64,000 nucleotides of DNA from Gloeopeniophorella convolvens (Eukaryota > Basidiomycota > Agaricomycetes > Russulales): the NCBI GenBank assembly GCA_022496205.1, contig WTXD01000022.1, positions 372,001 to 436,000 on the forward strand, written 5' to 3'. This document shows, piece by piece, positions 48,449-60,425 of this stretch. Below the pieces are notes generated by a model that saw only the letters and a list, made by a program, of their open reading frames with translations, was not told where the DNA came from and made no database searches. How positions within the stretch are numbered: position 1 is the stretch's first letter; each line of letters starts with the position of its first letter. The position numbers were made by a program, and so were the translations under genes.

Positions 48449-51400
48449 ATGACCAACCAGTTATCTGTCCCCTTCAAGAGAACCTACGCCATTCCTTTGA
48501 AGGAAGCCCTCTATAGCCATCTGCAATCGAAGCATAGCAATGCACACCCGGAGGCGTTCAAGTGGGACATCGGGCGATGGGAGGAGCTGCGCAAGGCCGC
48601 CGTCAACGTTTCGGTCCATGTCGACCAAGTCGACGCGATCCTCGCGTGAGTCTCCAGTCGGTTCGATCTTGCTGATGCGAAGCTATCCACGCGCTCCAGG
48701 TATCAAGCCCAACTCGTGTTCATACTCACAAAGCTTCCGGCGGACGTACGGACGCCCCTGCCTTCGTTTCGATCTGAGCTTGACGCTGTCCTAGATCGCG
48801 CTCGACATTTCCTACGCGCCTGTCTTCTCTCCCGACGCGCTTCCAGTCTCACTGTCTAATCTGCACTTTGAACGCTGCTGCCTTCTGTTCAATCTCGCCG
48901 CACTATACTCGCAGTTGGGTCTCGCTGAAGACCGCTCCACTCCCGAAGGAGTGAAACGGGCTCTCGCGTTTTATCAGGTAGGAGGCTCAGATGTTGCTCC
49001 CAGCGCCGTAGTGACACAACACTGACTCAAAAACTGTCACTGAGAGCGCCGCTGGAGTATTCTCGTACCTAAAAGCTTCAGCCGTGCCTAAGCTAAGGGT
49101 GACCCTATCAAAGGAAGACGAATTACCTTTGGATCTGTCGGAAGCATTTCTTAGCGCGATGGAATTCTTCGTGCTTGCACAGGCACAAGAATGTGCGTGG
49201 CAGCGCGCGGTCATCGGTGCGAACCTTGGTTCTATCGCTTTCCGCCGAACTCACGCCCGCACAGGACGCAACTCAAATGGGATAATAGCAAAGCTTGCCG
49301 CACAGGTTGGTGTCACCAGGACGCGTGACATGCGCACCTGATTCTTTTTGTCCTTTACTCAACCCAGGTTTCGCTCTATTACGATGCTACTCGGTCAGCC
49401 ATCCATGATGCTGTGCCCTCTATCAACGGCGCCTTTGCTTCCGTAAGGTCTCCAGAGGTTCCGTCTCCTCTCCTTGCTCATCGGAAGAGATGCAGGAGTG
49501 GATACCTCACATCGAGGCCAAACGCCTCCATTTTAGTGCTGCGTCGCAATATAGGAAATCTGTAGACGATACAGAGCGGAATAAGTCAGTTTACGACATG
49601 CTTCCTTTGGTTAGAACCTACATCGACGATTTTAGGTATGGACACGAAGTGGCACGCTTAACCTTCGCCCAGAGCACCGCGAAAAAAGGCTTTGACATTG
49701 CCCGTCGTGGAGTTTCTAAGCCGGTCTTGGAAGATGTTAAGGTGGGCGATCGCCCCCGTTCTTGGTGCACTCTCTGAAGGGATCCGGAAAGTCACTGCTG
49801 GAAATTGTGGACTCGAACCTCGTCCGTGCGCAGCGTGACAACGATTTAATTTACCATCAGGACGTCCCTCCAGTGTCTTCCCTTCCTGTCATTCAGCCCG
49901 CGTCAATGGCAGAAAGTACCGTACCTCCGGGACTTCTCGAACCTAGAAAAATATTGGGCAGCAATTCTCTGATATTTGGGGAGCTCTTAAGCTGGGGTGC
50001 ACAGACTGCTATAGGCACGTGTGCTAGGCCGTGATCACTCATACCCTTCTTGAACATCTTATTATCCAGAGATCTACAAAGACCGGCGGCATTCAGCGAT
50101 CAGAGAACACATCAAGGACAGGGCACAGCAACTGAACGATGATTGTTCTCGGTACATGGCGACATATCTTGGATCCGAACAGGCGTTCATTAATCTATTT
50201 CAGGGAATTGCAATCACATAACCTCCCTGCTGTGTTGGATGCGTTGGACAAACCGATTGGTTTACCTCCCAGTCTGCTCAAAAAGGCAGAGGAGGTCCGT
50301 CTGGAGAGTGGCCCCGAGCGCATCGAAAAGTCGTTGGAAGACCTGGAAATGCTTGCGAATCGTGACATGTCCATCTTGACAGAAGTAAGCGCCTCTGGTA
50401 CTGCCGTGTCCCCCGAACTCTCATGCGAAACTCCTCCAGGCGCTAGACATCCTAGATCAGGAAGCATCGGAGGATGAGCAGCTCCGCAAGGGCACACGTA
50501 CACAGCGGCTGCCCTCCCATCAAGCGAACGAGCACCTCACGTCCAAGGCAGAACGGTACCGGGACATTCTGAATCAAGCGGCAGAGAGTGATGGTGTTAT
50601 ACGACAAAGATGGGACGATTGGGAGCAACATATCATTCAGCTAACTTGGGACGAAGTATGTAGCTAAACGGAGCCTTTACGTGTTCGGCTGATCGTTGTC
50701 CTATAGGCTACATTGGAAGCGGCTGTCCCCTCGTCCACCGTCCCTGTATCTAACTTAACGCGGTCGCCAGTCAGCCCCGCACAGACGCACGCTCGCGCTC
50801 TTCGCGTTATTCTGGAACAACTGGATGACCTGGCGCGCGAGCGTAACCAGCTGGTGACTCGAGCACAGCGCCTTGCAGACGCTGACGATATCAGCGAACG
50901 TATCCTTAGGGAAGCGGCGGGCCTGGAAAGGTGGGCTGAGGTCCATCCTTCTATGTTTGAGGACACGCTGGATCAGGAGCTGGCGAAGTATGACAAGTTC
51001 CGCCGCGACATCGAAGATGGTGCCGTTAGGCAGTCGGAACTTCTGGAGAACGTCAAGGTGATCCTCAGATGTCCGACGTCTATTTGCCAACCCGGCTCTG
51101 ATATAGACACCTATCAGACCCGGATGGATTCCTTTATTCTGTCTCGAAGGGATGATGCATCTGTGAAGGAGCGGGAACATGCACTGCAGTCGCTCGACCT
51201 CTCCTATCACAAGTACAAAGAGATCACACGGCATTTGGACGAGGGGATGCAGGTGCGCGCTGATCGAAACCCTCTTTCCGCAGAATTCTCACAGCAGTTA
51301 ATGTAAAGTTTTATAACGACCTCGCTGCGATGTTGACGCGGTTCAAGGAGAGCTGCACCGATTGGGTGATGGGCCGGCGGTCGGAAATCCGGTAAACTCG

Positions 51401-51702
51401 CTCAGTTCCCCCATTTCTCTATTTCACGGCTTAATTCGCGATAGTTCGATTCTAGTTCGATGGCCAGACTCGCGGTGGAAGATGAACCGTCCGTGCGGCG
51501 GTTCGCTCCCCCTGTGTCGCCACCCGCCTCGCCGAGTCCCGCTGTGTCGAAGGCAGCCCCACATCCCAGTCCGCCCCCTCTGCGTTCGACCCGTCAGATT
51601 GCATTGGACCTCCCGCCCCCTGATTCTACTGAGTGGGAGACAATGGAAATGCCGCCGCCACCACCGCCGGTTGCTCGGGCCACGAAGCAGAAAAAGAAAT
51701 GA
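48449..51702 (+). CDS. palA: PalA/RIM20-like BRO1-domain protein of the pH-response pathway
   Basis: Scaffold that links ESCRT-III to the PacC/Rim101 processing protease. The start is ATG at 48449 (MTNQLSVPFKRTYAIPLKEA). The BRO1 domain runs through HVDQVDAILAYQAQLVFILT, CCLLFNLAALYSQLGLAEDR, LAQAQECAWQRAV, IIAKLAAQVSLYYDA, YGHEVARLTFAQSTAKKGFD and AQRDNDLIYHQDVPPVSSLP. The V-shaped middle domain has LPAVLDALDKPIGLPPSLL, typical of PalA, then long helices. The last 80 residues are Pro-rich and end PPPPPPVARATKQKKK. Bro1 itself also has a Pro-rich end, so PalA versus Bro1 is decided mainly by the KPIGLPP segment. About ten introns. Confidence 0.88.
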
Positions 51703-52218
51703 GCCGCTCGAAAGTATTGATGAATTGGTCCATGTGTAATTGTCCTACAGTTGCCAATAGTATTGCTCTCGATTATGGGAACGTTCTCCTCGAAAAGTGT
51801 GGTGTCTTGCTTGTCCATGTTTAGCGGAAATTAATTGCATAATGGTTCTCATTCTCATGAAGTCCAGGGCCGTGCTCCGTTCCAGATGGAGAAGCGTCAT
51901 GGATCACGGAAGGAAGAGCGAGGCCCTGCGAGGCCTCGCTGCGGCCCAGCGCGCGATGCGCCGCTCCAACTATTCAAGGTCACTGTAGGTTCTGGATCAG
52001 ATCTCCGAGGCCACCAGCACTCGTAAGCCACCTGCGACTTGGCCCACTGCCGCATCCAGCCGCCACTCCGGATCCGGACTCAGTCAAGGCAAGTGCCGTT
52101 TCGTCGTGCCAACCCTACCGTTTCTGCTCATTGACCTCACCCAAGGACAACTATCCTAGGATTATCTGCGCGACCAACTCGTTGTATCCACGAGGCTTTT
52201 GTCCCTGCTATCATCATC
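51703..52218. other. Intergenic region between palA and DM9 gene
   Basis: About 515 bases. It includes a 12-bp palindrome GCGAGGCCTCGC near 51939-51950. No gene is supported. Confidence 0.45.
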
Positions 52219-52985
52219 ATGGAACCACAGCCCACAATCCAGCGCCGCCGCAGCGTCGACTCCTCTTCAAGCAGCGATCAATTACCCGCTGGAGGGCCCC
52301 AGTTCCCGCAGCCCCAGACCAGCGAGAAGAGCGATCCAGCGGGCGCGCAGGCGCATTTCCCCGAGCCACAGCACCACGATCCGCCCCCAGGCTACGCGCC
52401 GCCTGCACAGGAGCGCGGATTCCAGGAGCAGCAGAAACAGCAGCACCCGCCACCCCCGCCATCGGGCTACCGCATCCCACTCAGCACGCACGGGCAGTTC
52501 CCGCGGCTCGACCAGGCCCGCGCCGCGCCGTTCACGGACTCAGACGGGCGCTCGCCCGTGTTCGTCGGTTCGGCCCTCATGGACGGCCAGGTGCACCCGT
52601 GCAAGGTCGCGCCGCACCTCGCGCCGACGCCATGCCGCGTCCCGTGGGGCGGCGGCGAGCTCGAGCATAGTGGGCGCTATGATCTGCTGCCATTCGTGCC
52701 TGAGCAGATGGAGTGGGTGCCCGCGGCGCATGGGCAGGTGCCAGCTGGCCGCCGGCCGATCGAGGGTGGGTACGAGAGCAACGGCGCGAAGCTGTACCAT
52801 GCTGCAGTTTGGGTCAACGGCGTGAAAGTGCCCGGGAAGACAGGCACGCATCTGGTGCGTACGCCCGGCTGTGCTGCAGTCGCATGTGGCTGGCGGATGA
52901 TGTATTCATATCTTATCAGGGTGGCGCTAATGTTGCGTTTGGGCTCCGGGAGCATTCAGTGAGTGAGGGTTACGAGATATTGTGA
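52219..52985 (+). CDS. DM9/DUF3421 domain protein with Gln/Pro-rich N terminus
   Basis: Function unknown; DM9 repeats occur in lectin-like proteins of animals and in many fungi. The start is MEPQPTIQRRRSVDSSSSSD. The first 110 residues are Pro/Gln-rich and disordered-looking. The DM9 part reads VFVGSALMDGQVHPCKVAP, then GGYESNGAKLYHAAVWVNG and VKVPGKTGTHL. An intron (GTGCGT...TATCAG) joins this to GGANVAFGLREHSVSEGYEIL. The stop is TGA at 52983-52985. The single intron lies inside the second repeat. No signal peptide is seen, so it is probably cytosolic. Confidence 0.85.
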
Positions 52986-53229
52986 GGCGTGTCTCCTTTC
53001 GCTCTGTTTCCGACATCTCATGGTGGGCATGTAGGTGCTGGAGACTCTAGGTCGCCGCTACCACGCGGCGAAACAGGTGGTACAAGTGGTACAATGACTC
53101 GAGAGGTCTTAACTACAATTGGTGTCTGAATGAACCCGAGTGCTGTATGTATAAAGAACCGTGACCCGATATGATATCCCAGGTCGGAAGACGGTGTCCA
53201 GAGGTGCGGCCCCATTCGCAAGAACGGCG
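52986..53229. other. Convergent 3' region
   Basis: Short stretch between converging genes (DM9 + and WSS1 -). No gene is supported. Confidence 0.4.
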
Positions 53230-55114
53230 TCAATGCATGGTGCCCTGCCAATGTGTATCACCACGAGGGGTGGCACAAGCGGAGCATGCGAGATGATTGG
53301 GTTCATTGTCCCTGCATGCAACGGCCATTTGAATTTCAACCACTGCTGAATGGCAATCAACTCACAGCGTGCACACGAGACACGGCCATTTGCAGCTCTC
53401 CGGTCCCATGTGAGACGGGTGCGACATGCTATCGGCTTTTGAGCTCTGTAAAGAATCCGAGGGTGTCGCACCGAGGGTCCTGTTAGGCTTGGATGCTGTG
53501 AGGCCCAGCGATTCCCGCTTCCTTAACCGAATCTCGTCTTGTACAAGGTTCTTGAGCCCAAGGCCAGGCGTTTCGGGTTTCAAGTGATGTTTGCCATATG
53601 CTGTTGATGATGGCGTGTGCGTCCGCGTGTTGCTGTCAGACCCCTGCGGTGACGCGCGAGATGTCCCAGTGTCTTTAGTCCTCGCGTCCTCGGGTTCATC
53701 GCCCAGCTCGCTCGCAGAGCGTTTGGGTAAGATGAAACTGCCCCAAAAGTCTGCCAGCGTTGTTCTTGTCTTCAACCGATCGACGTCGGACGCATCCATG
53801 GAATCCAACATTGTCTGACGCCGCTCTTGGTCAGTCTCACGTAACTCCTCTACCGTTTCAGAGTCGCTATCGACGTCGTCATGCTCCAGGGCTGATACCC
53901 CGCGGGAGACTAAATGACAGCTCTCGATTAAGTCGCGTGGCATTTTAGGGATCCGCTCACCTCCTCCTTGTAAGGCACGTAAACGCCTCTCTGCAGCTAA
54001 TGCGCGCTCCTCGCGGGCCCGTTTACTGCACGCTTATCAGACTGGGGGAAGGTGGCGTGACGAGCGAGTCGTTCACCTGCCGGCCTTCCTTCGGAAACCA
54101 GCTCCCGCGGTCTTCTCGGTGTCGTCGGCGTTCACGTTCAGGGCCAGGCCGTCTCCAACGAAGGCACCAGCAGCAGTCACGCGGGAACCTGCCTTCCGTC
54201 GTTTTACTGTCTGCGCACCGGTGTGCGTGGAAGGTCCGGCGATAGGCTGCCGGCGTCTCCTGCGCCCAGACGGGCGAGCACGACTTTGCGCACCACCGCA
54301 CTGCGTGAGAATGTGAGTGCACAGGACAATTGATGGCAGGACGCGTCTTACCATGTATTCGGGGAGGTCGTCTTCGGTAGGCATATTGCCCGACACGGTC
54401 GCAGAGTCCGCCAGCCTCGTTCCCGAGGACCACATCCCTGGAGAATTGTGGTTAGCACCGGTTTGCGCGTGTCTCTGTCCAATTATTATCACCATCCCCG
54501 TAGTAGCCTTTCGCCTGCAGGGCCACAACTTCTCTTCGGAGCTGACTCCAAAGGGCCTGGAAGTCAGAACCGTGGTTCATGTGCTGCGCGCGCACACTTG
54601 TGGGTTTATTGTTGATGGTTCAGGATGCAAGGGGCCAATTACCTTTATGTGGGCAAGCTATCTGTTGTCAATACTATGAGGAGACGCGCAAAGTGGGGTT
54701 GGATGTACCTCATGGCACAGCGTCCCCATTAGCCATGACGTTGAGACAAATGAGCCATCCCGCCGCCGAAGGACGAGTTCTGTGTGGAGCTCCAACGGCA
54801 GGAAATTTAGGTATCGGGAGAGTGCGCACCCACAGTCTCCCCGTTGTTCCAGTTCCTCCCGGCAAACACGTTGTTGTGCTCATACTGAAGCTGCTCAGAG
54901 TCGCATCCCCCAGGACTGCAACGCGACGCACCTCTTCCAGACTATTCACAACGAACCCGTGGGACTTCATAACCGGCCTGACCTGTGCTGCTAACGCGCG
55001 GAGCAGCTGACGCGCCTGCTCCTGGTCGCGCGGATCACGCATTGGGAGAGCGGCAATGAAGTTGACGTGTGGGTTCGGGTTAGCCTCGTTTTCGTTGAGC
55101 CTCAGATGGACCAT
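53230..55114 (-). CDS. WSS1: WSS1-type DNA-protein crosslink metalloprotease (WLM domain)
   Basis: Protease of the WSS1/SPRTN group that clears DNA-protein crosslinks. It starts MVHLRLNENEANPNPHVNFI, the usual WLM opening. The zinc site HELAHIKHMNH is put together from three exons: HE at the end of one (54709), LAHIK from a 15-nt microexon (54657-54643) and HMNH from the next (from 54583). Then SDFQALWSQLRREVVALQAK and GYYGDGMWSSGTRL follow. The middle is basic with RPSGRRRRRQP. The end carries a RanBP2-type zinc finger, WPCLVCTLDNEPNH then LACSACATP, split by the intron 53312-53365; the stop is TGA at 53232-53230. Without that last intron the finger would be lost, so the longer form is preferred. 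Confidence 0.9.
54643..54657 (-). other. 15-nt microexon in the WSS1 gene
   Basis: CTTGCCCACATAAAG, flanked by TAG on its 5' side and GTAATT on its 3' side on the minus strand. It encodes LAHIK and so carries the second zinc-binding His of HExxH. Flanking introns are 51 and 59 nt. Confidence 0.85.
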
Positions 55115-55387
55115 GGTCGGGTCAAGACGCGAAGTGGACGCGTTGGTCGAGATTCGGAGTTGTAGCGAGCTTGGGACGCGGTGGGCGGGAGCGGGCCTGG
55201 AGGCGACGCGCCCGCGGCCGAGACACTCGTTTGAGATTGCGGCACCGCCACTTATCTCCTGTATATCTTATCGGGTCCCCCACCCTTTTCCTCGGCTCCT
55301 ACACATAATTCCCGACCCCAACGCCAGTCTGCCTCCGACCTATAAAAACGTCGTAACGCAGCGGCGCATTGGCCATCAGACTCTACC
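55115..55387. promoter_or_regulatory. Divergent promoter between WSS1 and PFK genes
   Basis: About 270 bases between the two starts. A TATA-like CTATAAAAAC lies near 55340, about 50 bases before the PFK ATG. Confidence 0.5.
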
Positions 55388-58300
55388 ATGAAGATCGCTG
55401 TGCTAACCTCCGGCGGCGACAGCGCCGGCATGAACGCTGTCGTGCGCGCCGTCGTCAAAGCCGGTATACTCAAGTGCGCCCCCTGTTCTCTCCCGCTCCC
55501 CGCCCGGCGCGTCCCGGAGCATGCACTAATGCGATCTGCAGAGGATGCGAGACGTGGATCGTGCGCGAGGGCTACGAGGGGCTCGTCCGCGGTAACTCGG
55601 AGGCGGATGCACCTAACTCGCCAAGTCTCGAGACGACGCTCGACGTGACGCTCCGCGAGCCGTCGTTCATCCAGAACCTGCGCTTCGGCGACGGCGCGCT
55701 CCTGCGCGATGGCACGGGCGATCACCCGGGCGGGCGCACGCTCAAGGGACGCTACATTGTGCGCGTAGGTTGGGACGATGTGCGTGGTTGGTTTGCGGAG
55801 GTACGCGCGCGATGATCTGCGGCACGCAAAACCAGTACTGACCGCGCGTGGGCACGCGCAGGGCGGCACGCTCATCGGTACCGCGCGCTCTCAGGCATTC
55901 AGGACGCCCGAGGGCCGCCTTACTGCCGCATACAACCTGATCAAGGAGGGCATCGATGCACTTGCCGTGTGTGGCGGCGACGGCTCGCTCACTGGCGCGG
56001 ACGTGTTCAGGGCCGAGTGGCCGACGCTCGTGCAGACGCTGCGCTCGCAGGGTACGTCAGCCCCCAACGCCCCAACGCACTCACGCACGTTCATTGCTCA
56101 CGTTCTTTGGCGCTCACAGACCGCATCACGGATGAGCAGGTCGCGCGTCATGGGCATCTTAAGATCGTCGGGCTGGTCGGCTCTATCGATAATGATATGT
56201 CCCTGACCGATCTTACCATCGGCGCGCCTACTGCGCTGCATAGAATTTGCGAGGCTGTTGACAACATCCACTCCACCGCTATTTCGCACTCGCGCGCCTT
56301 CGTGCTCGAGGTTATGGGGCGGCACTGTGGATGGCTCTCACTGATGGCTGGAGTGAGGTAAGTGCCTGAACGCTGGCGTCTATCCATGGATGTATGCGCT
56401 GACTTCGACTCCAAGCTCGGGTGCAGACTTCATCTTCATTCCTGAGCGCCCGCCCGCAGCCGATCCTTGGGAGAATGAGATGTGCGAGGTCATACAACGT
56501 GTATGCTTATTTGTGGCGATGTAGCCGAAGCGTCTCACTGACACCCGGTACAGCATCGCGAGAATGGCAAGCGCAAGACTATCGTGATCGTCGCCGAGGG
56601 CGCACATGATGCCAACCTTAAGCCCATCCGTGCAGACTATGTCAAAGACGTCCTGACCGACCGCCTTGGCCTTGACACGCGTGTTACAACTCTTGGCCAC
56701 GTTCAGCGAGGTGGCCGGCCGTGTGCTTGGGATCGTATCTGGGTCAGCATGACTTCATACTCACCTCGACCACAACTCACCTTACCCAGCCAACACTCCA
56801 AGGTCTGGATGCGGTCGACGCCCTGCTTGAGGCGACACCAGATACACCATCATACATGATTGGCATGCGCGAGAACCGCGTGCACCGTGTGCCGCTGATG
56901 GAGGCAGTCGCGATGGTACGGTTGAATTATGCCTGCATCGTTCGAACGGGGGTTGAACACCGGATAGACGCAATCCGTGGCCGAGGCAATCAAGTCCCGG
57001 GACTTTGACAGGGCAATGTCGTTGCGCGATCCCGAGTTCCGCGAAAGCTTAGAAGGTTTCATTGCTACATCGACATTAGAGAAGGAAGCGCTCCTTCCCC
57101 CCGAAAAGGCAAGGCAAATGCGCCATAAGCTGAAGCGTCGTCGCTGATGGTATTTGTCAACAGAGGATACGAGTGGGCATCATGCAGTAAGACTCGCCGC
57201 TCATCAAAGAGATACAGATGATTAATTTGTCCCCCAGCATGGGTGCGCCTGCAGGTGGCATGAATGCCGCGACACGCGCGGCGGTGCGCTACTGCATTCG
57301 TCAGGGCCATACGCCCCTGGCCATCTCGAACGGCTTCAAGGGCTTGCTCGACGACAGCATCTACGAGCTATCCTGGCTCGGCGTCGACAACTGGATGGTA
57401 CGCGGAGGGTCCGAGCTCGGCACGAACCGGACGCTGCCAGACCTCGACCTTGGCGCAGTGGCGTCAAAATTCCAGGAGCACCACATCCAAGCCCTGCTCA
57501 TGATCGGTGGCTTCGAGACGTTCAGCTCACTGCAGATCCTTGAAGCTGGGCGGAAGCACTATCCGGCCTTCCATATTCCCATCGTCCATATACCAGCGAC
57601 AATCTCGAACAACGTGCCGATGACCGAGTTCAGCCTTGGAAGCGATACCAGTTTGAACGCCCTCGTAGATGCATGCGACGCAATCAAGCAGAGCGCGTCC
57701 GCAAGCCGCAATCGAGTATTCGTTGTAGAGACGCAGGGTGGCATGTGTGGTTACATTGCGACAATGGGAGCCCTTGCAGTGAGTCCCAGTCTTGATTCGG
57801 GGTTCTTAGGCTCCAACCAAAAGCAGGTCGGCGCGAGTCTCGTGTACACGCCGGAGGTGGGGATCAACCTTGACATTCTGCGCGAGGACGTGAAATTCCT
57901 CAGGATGCGGTACGGTCTGGATGCCAAAGGCAAGAGCGAGGGACGCGTCGTTCTCAGGTAGGTGCCGTCACGTGCACCGTGATACACGTGTCTCATTTTC
58001 AACAGGAACGAGAAAGCGTCCGACATTTACACGACCGAGGTTATCAACAAAATTTTCAAAGAAGAGGGCGGCACACTGTTCGATGCGCGGTCAGCTTCGC
58101 TCGGTCACACGCTGCAGGGTGGTGTCCCTTCACCCTTAGACCGTGCATATGCAGTTCGGTTGGCGCTGAAGAGCATGGCATTTATCGAGAAGCACCACGA
58201 ACAGCTGAGAGGGAAGAAGTTTAAGTCACGACAGGCTGGCCCCGAGACAGCAGCGGTGATCACGATCCAGAGCTCGGCGATCCAATGGGTGCCGGTGCAG

Positions 58301-58408
58301 GAGATGGTTGAGCATGCTGACATGAAGAACCGACGAGGAAAGCACGCGTGGTGGCTGGGGTACAAAGAGCTTGTAGAGAGCCTTGTGGCACGGCCGCAGC
58401 TGTTGTAA
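55388..58408 (+). CDS. PFK1: ATP-dependent 6-phosphofructokinase (fungal duplicated form)
   Basis: Commits fructose-6-phosphate to glycolysis; the fungal enzyme is a fused duplication. The N-terminal catalytic half starts [20 protein letters not shown] (ATP site GGDSAG). It has [20 protein letters not shown], the catalytic [38 protein letters not shown] and [18 protein letters not shown]. The C-terminal regulatory half repeats the fold: [77 protein letters not shown], then [20 protein letters not shown]. The end is LVARPQLL. About nine introns, mostly in the first half. No signal peptide; cytosolic. Confidence 0.94.
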
Positions 58409-58410
58409 AC

Positions 58411-58430
58411 GTGTGTGTGTGTGTGTGTGT
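58411..58430. repeat. (GT)10 microsatellite
   Basis: Ten GT units directly after the PFK stop, in its 3' UTR. Confidence 0.9.
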
Positions 58431-58623
58431 TGTACGACGAAGGAACAAAGAAGCGCGTCAGAAGAGGTGACTGGTGTGTCAGTTGCTGGTGTTGATTATG
58501 GGATTGAGGCGGAGCTTAAAAATGGTGGGCTCGTCGAGCGAAACACGCGACAGACCGGCGTCAGTGGTTTGTCCCGGTCACGGCCCCCCTCCACGCCTCT
58601 TGTCCTCCTCTCCTACCCCCGTC

Positions 58624-60018
58624 ATGCCGCCCCAGACACAGTATTCTGCACCCCTCGCGGGTTCTCCCCGCCCTTCCCTCCCCGTCGACCACCTCAATCC
58701 CCACATCAAGACCTGTCAGTAATTCCAACATTCATTTGTGTCCGTTTCGCGACTCACCTCATCAACAGTGGATTCTGCCAACCTGCCTGCTGTGAAATTC
58801 CAGGAGATCATTCGCGAGGGACAGTCAACCATTGTACGCCCGATCACATACTCGTTCTATAGCCTAATTCTCAATTTATGAACCGTTTCAGGTTGCACGC
58901 ATGAAGGTTCCGACGGTGCGTCAATTCAACATGTGTCCGCTTAACCCCCTCTCATTGCCCTGACCCCCACAGCCCTCGGGTCACGCTTTCATCCTGCGTC
59001 GCCTGGACACAGGCGCGATCAGTCTCACCACCATGTTCCGTGCCGCATTTCCAACTGCCAGTGATGAGTCGGAGAGGGCTGAGGCCAACTGGGTGAAGGC
59101 CAACTATGACAGCCCATCGGGCAATCGTGCTGGGAAGGCACGTTTTGCTGGCACATGGGTGTCCGCCGAGGTCGCGATCACCATCGCCGACGAGTACTCG
59201 CTTGGCAAAATCATAGCTCCCCTCACCGACGCGCAGCCAGACCCGAACACCGAATATCGCAAGTCATCGCGCGCACAGCAGCAGACGCCTGACAAGGGCT
59301 CGCCTGCGCCCAAACAACTACCAACGCCTTCGCCGTCCATGACCACCCCTAACCCGCCGAAACGCCGACGTGAGGCGTCTCCCGCTCCCACCAAGTCTCC
59401 TTCAGCCGTGGCGTCGCCAACAAAGTCGCCTATCAGCCCAATCGCGACCCGACGATCTCAGCGCCCAACAAGTCCCGCACCCTCACCCACGCCCAAACTT
59501 GTCAGCCAAAAAAGCGCCGGCTCTCCGAAATCGCCGAAAACAGCCCGGTCTCCGCTCAAGGTGCGGCGCCTCGAGGTGGCCCCTCCCGCGGGCTCAGACG
59601 AGACGGCGGTCGAAGACGACGTCGCAGAGGTGCCAGGGCCGGATGTCAACGAGGACATTCGGGAGCAAAAGGAGATGATTGAGGCGTTCAAGGCGCAGCG
59701 CGAGGCCAAGTTGGTGGAGCAGGTAGAGGGAGATGAAGATGATGCGACGGTAGAGCCGGAGAAGAAGCGCGAACGGGACGAGGAGAACAAGCCTCTGGAG
59801 TTCGACTTCAAGGAGCCAGAGACGGAGGAGCGCAGGATTGCCACGAACAGGCGCGTTGCCGCCCGCCTGCCAGAGATGACGCCGGAACGGAGGTCACTGG
59901 CGTGGGGCATCGCTGCATTCGCGGCTGCGTATAGCGCCATGTAAGTGGATTCTGAATTCAAATTATTCACAGCTGCTCACACCTGTGCAGGACGTACCTC
60001 CCGAACCCGTGGTTCTGA
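58624..60018 (+). CDS. bqt4: Bqt4-like APSES-fold nuclear-envelope protein
   Basis: In fission yeast Bqt4 ties telomeres to the inner nuclear membrane. A plausible start is ATG at 58624 (MPPQTQYSAPLAGSPRPSLP). The APSES/KilA-N-type domain covers VKFQEIIREGQSTIVARMKV, GHAFILRRLDTGAISLTTMF and GKARFAGTWVSAEVAITIAD. A long Ser/Pro/Lys-rich linker with SPTKSP motifs follows, then an acidic, helical stretch. The C terminus has one hydrophobic segment, LAWGIAAFAAAYSAMTYL, ending PNPWF; this last part is joined across the intron after 59942. APSES domain plus C-terminal membrane anchor is the Bqt4 pattern, not that of soluble APSES transcription factors. DNA binding is not shown. Confidence 0.85.
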
Positions 60019-60425
60019 TCCTTCCATCACCGTTACGACCGGCCCCCTCTACATTATTTTGTCCGCTCTCGCTGTTCTTCACGGCTAGGTTCAGGTAGGC
60101 ATACGGGTTACATCCATGGCGTTTGGAGCAAAGGCTGCCGACGTCCTGTCTCCTAACGTTTTCTTCTATTGTGTGTTTTTCTGTAGTAGTTCCCAGGACG
60201 GGCCCTTCTAGGGTCGGCGGCGTTTGTCATATACTTTTCTCTATTTACACCTAGCTTTTTTTCCCTGTGTATTTACTGTCGTGTCATAAAGAAATTAGCA
60301 CGCGGAGCAAACAGAACGTGGATGAAGTAGACACATAGCAATTTGGCTTGCATCTCCAGGTCTGAGATATCGATATGGTCATTTAATGGGCTAGTCCCCA
60401 ACGCAGGTAGCAAAAACCTTAACGA
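60019..60425. other. Convergent 3' region
   Basis: About 400 bases between converging genes (Bqt4-like + and paraoxonase-like -). No gene is supported. Confidence 0.45.

Noticed and set aside
53362..53943. WSS1 ending at VCTL (stop at 53362)
   Set aside because: Splicing 53312-53365 completes a RanBP2-type zinc finger, which is a much better end than a half finger.
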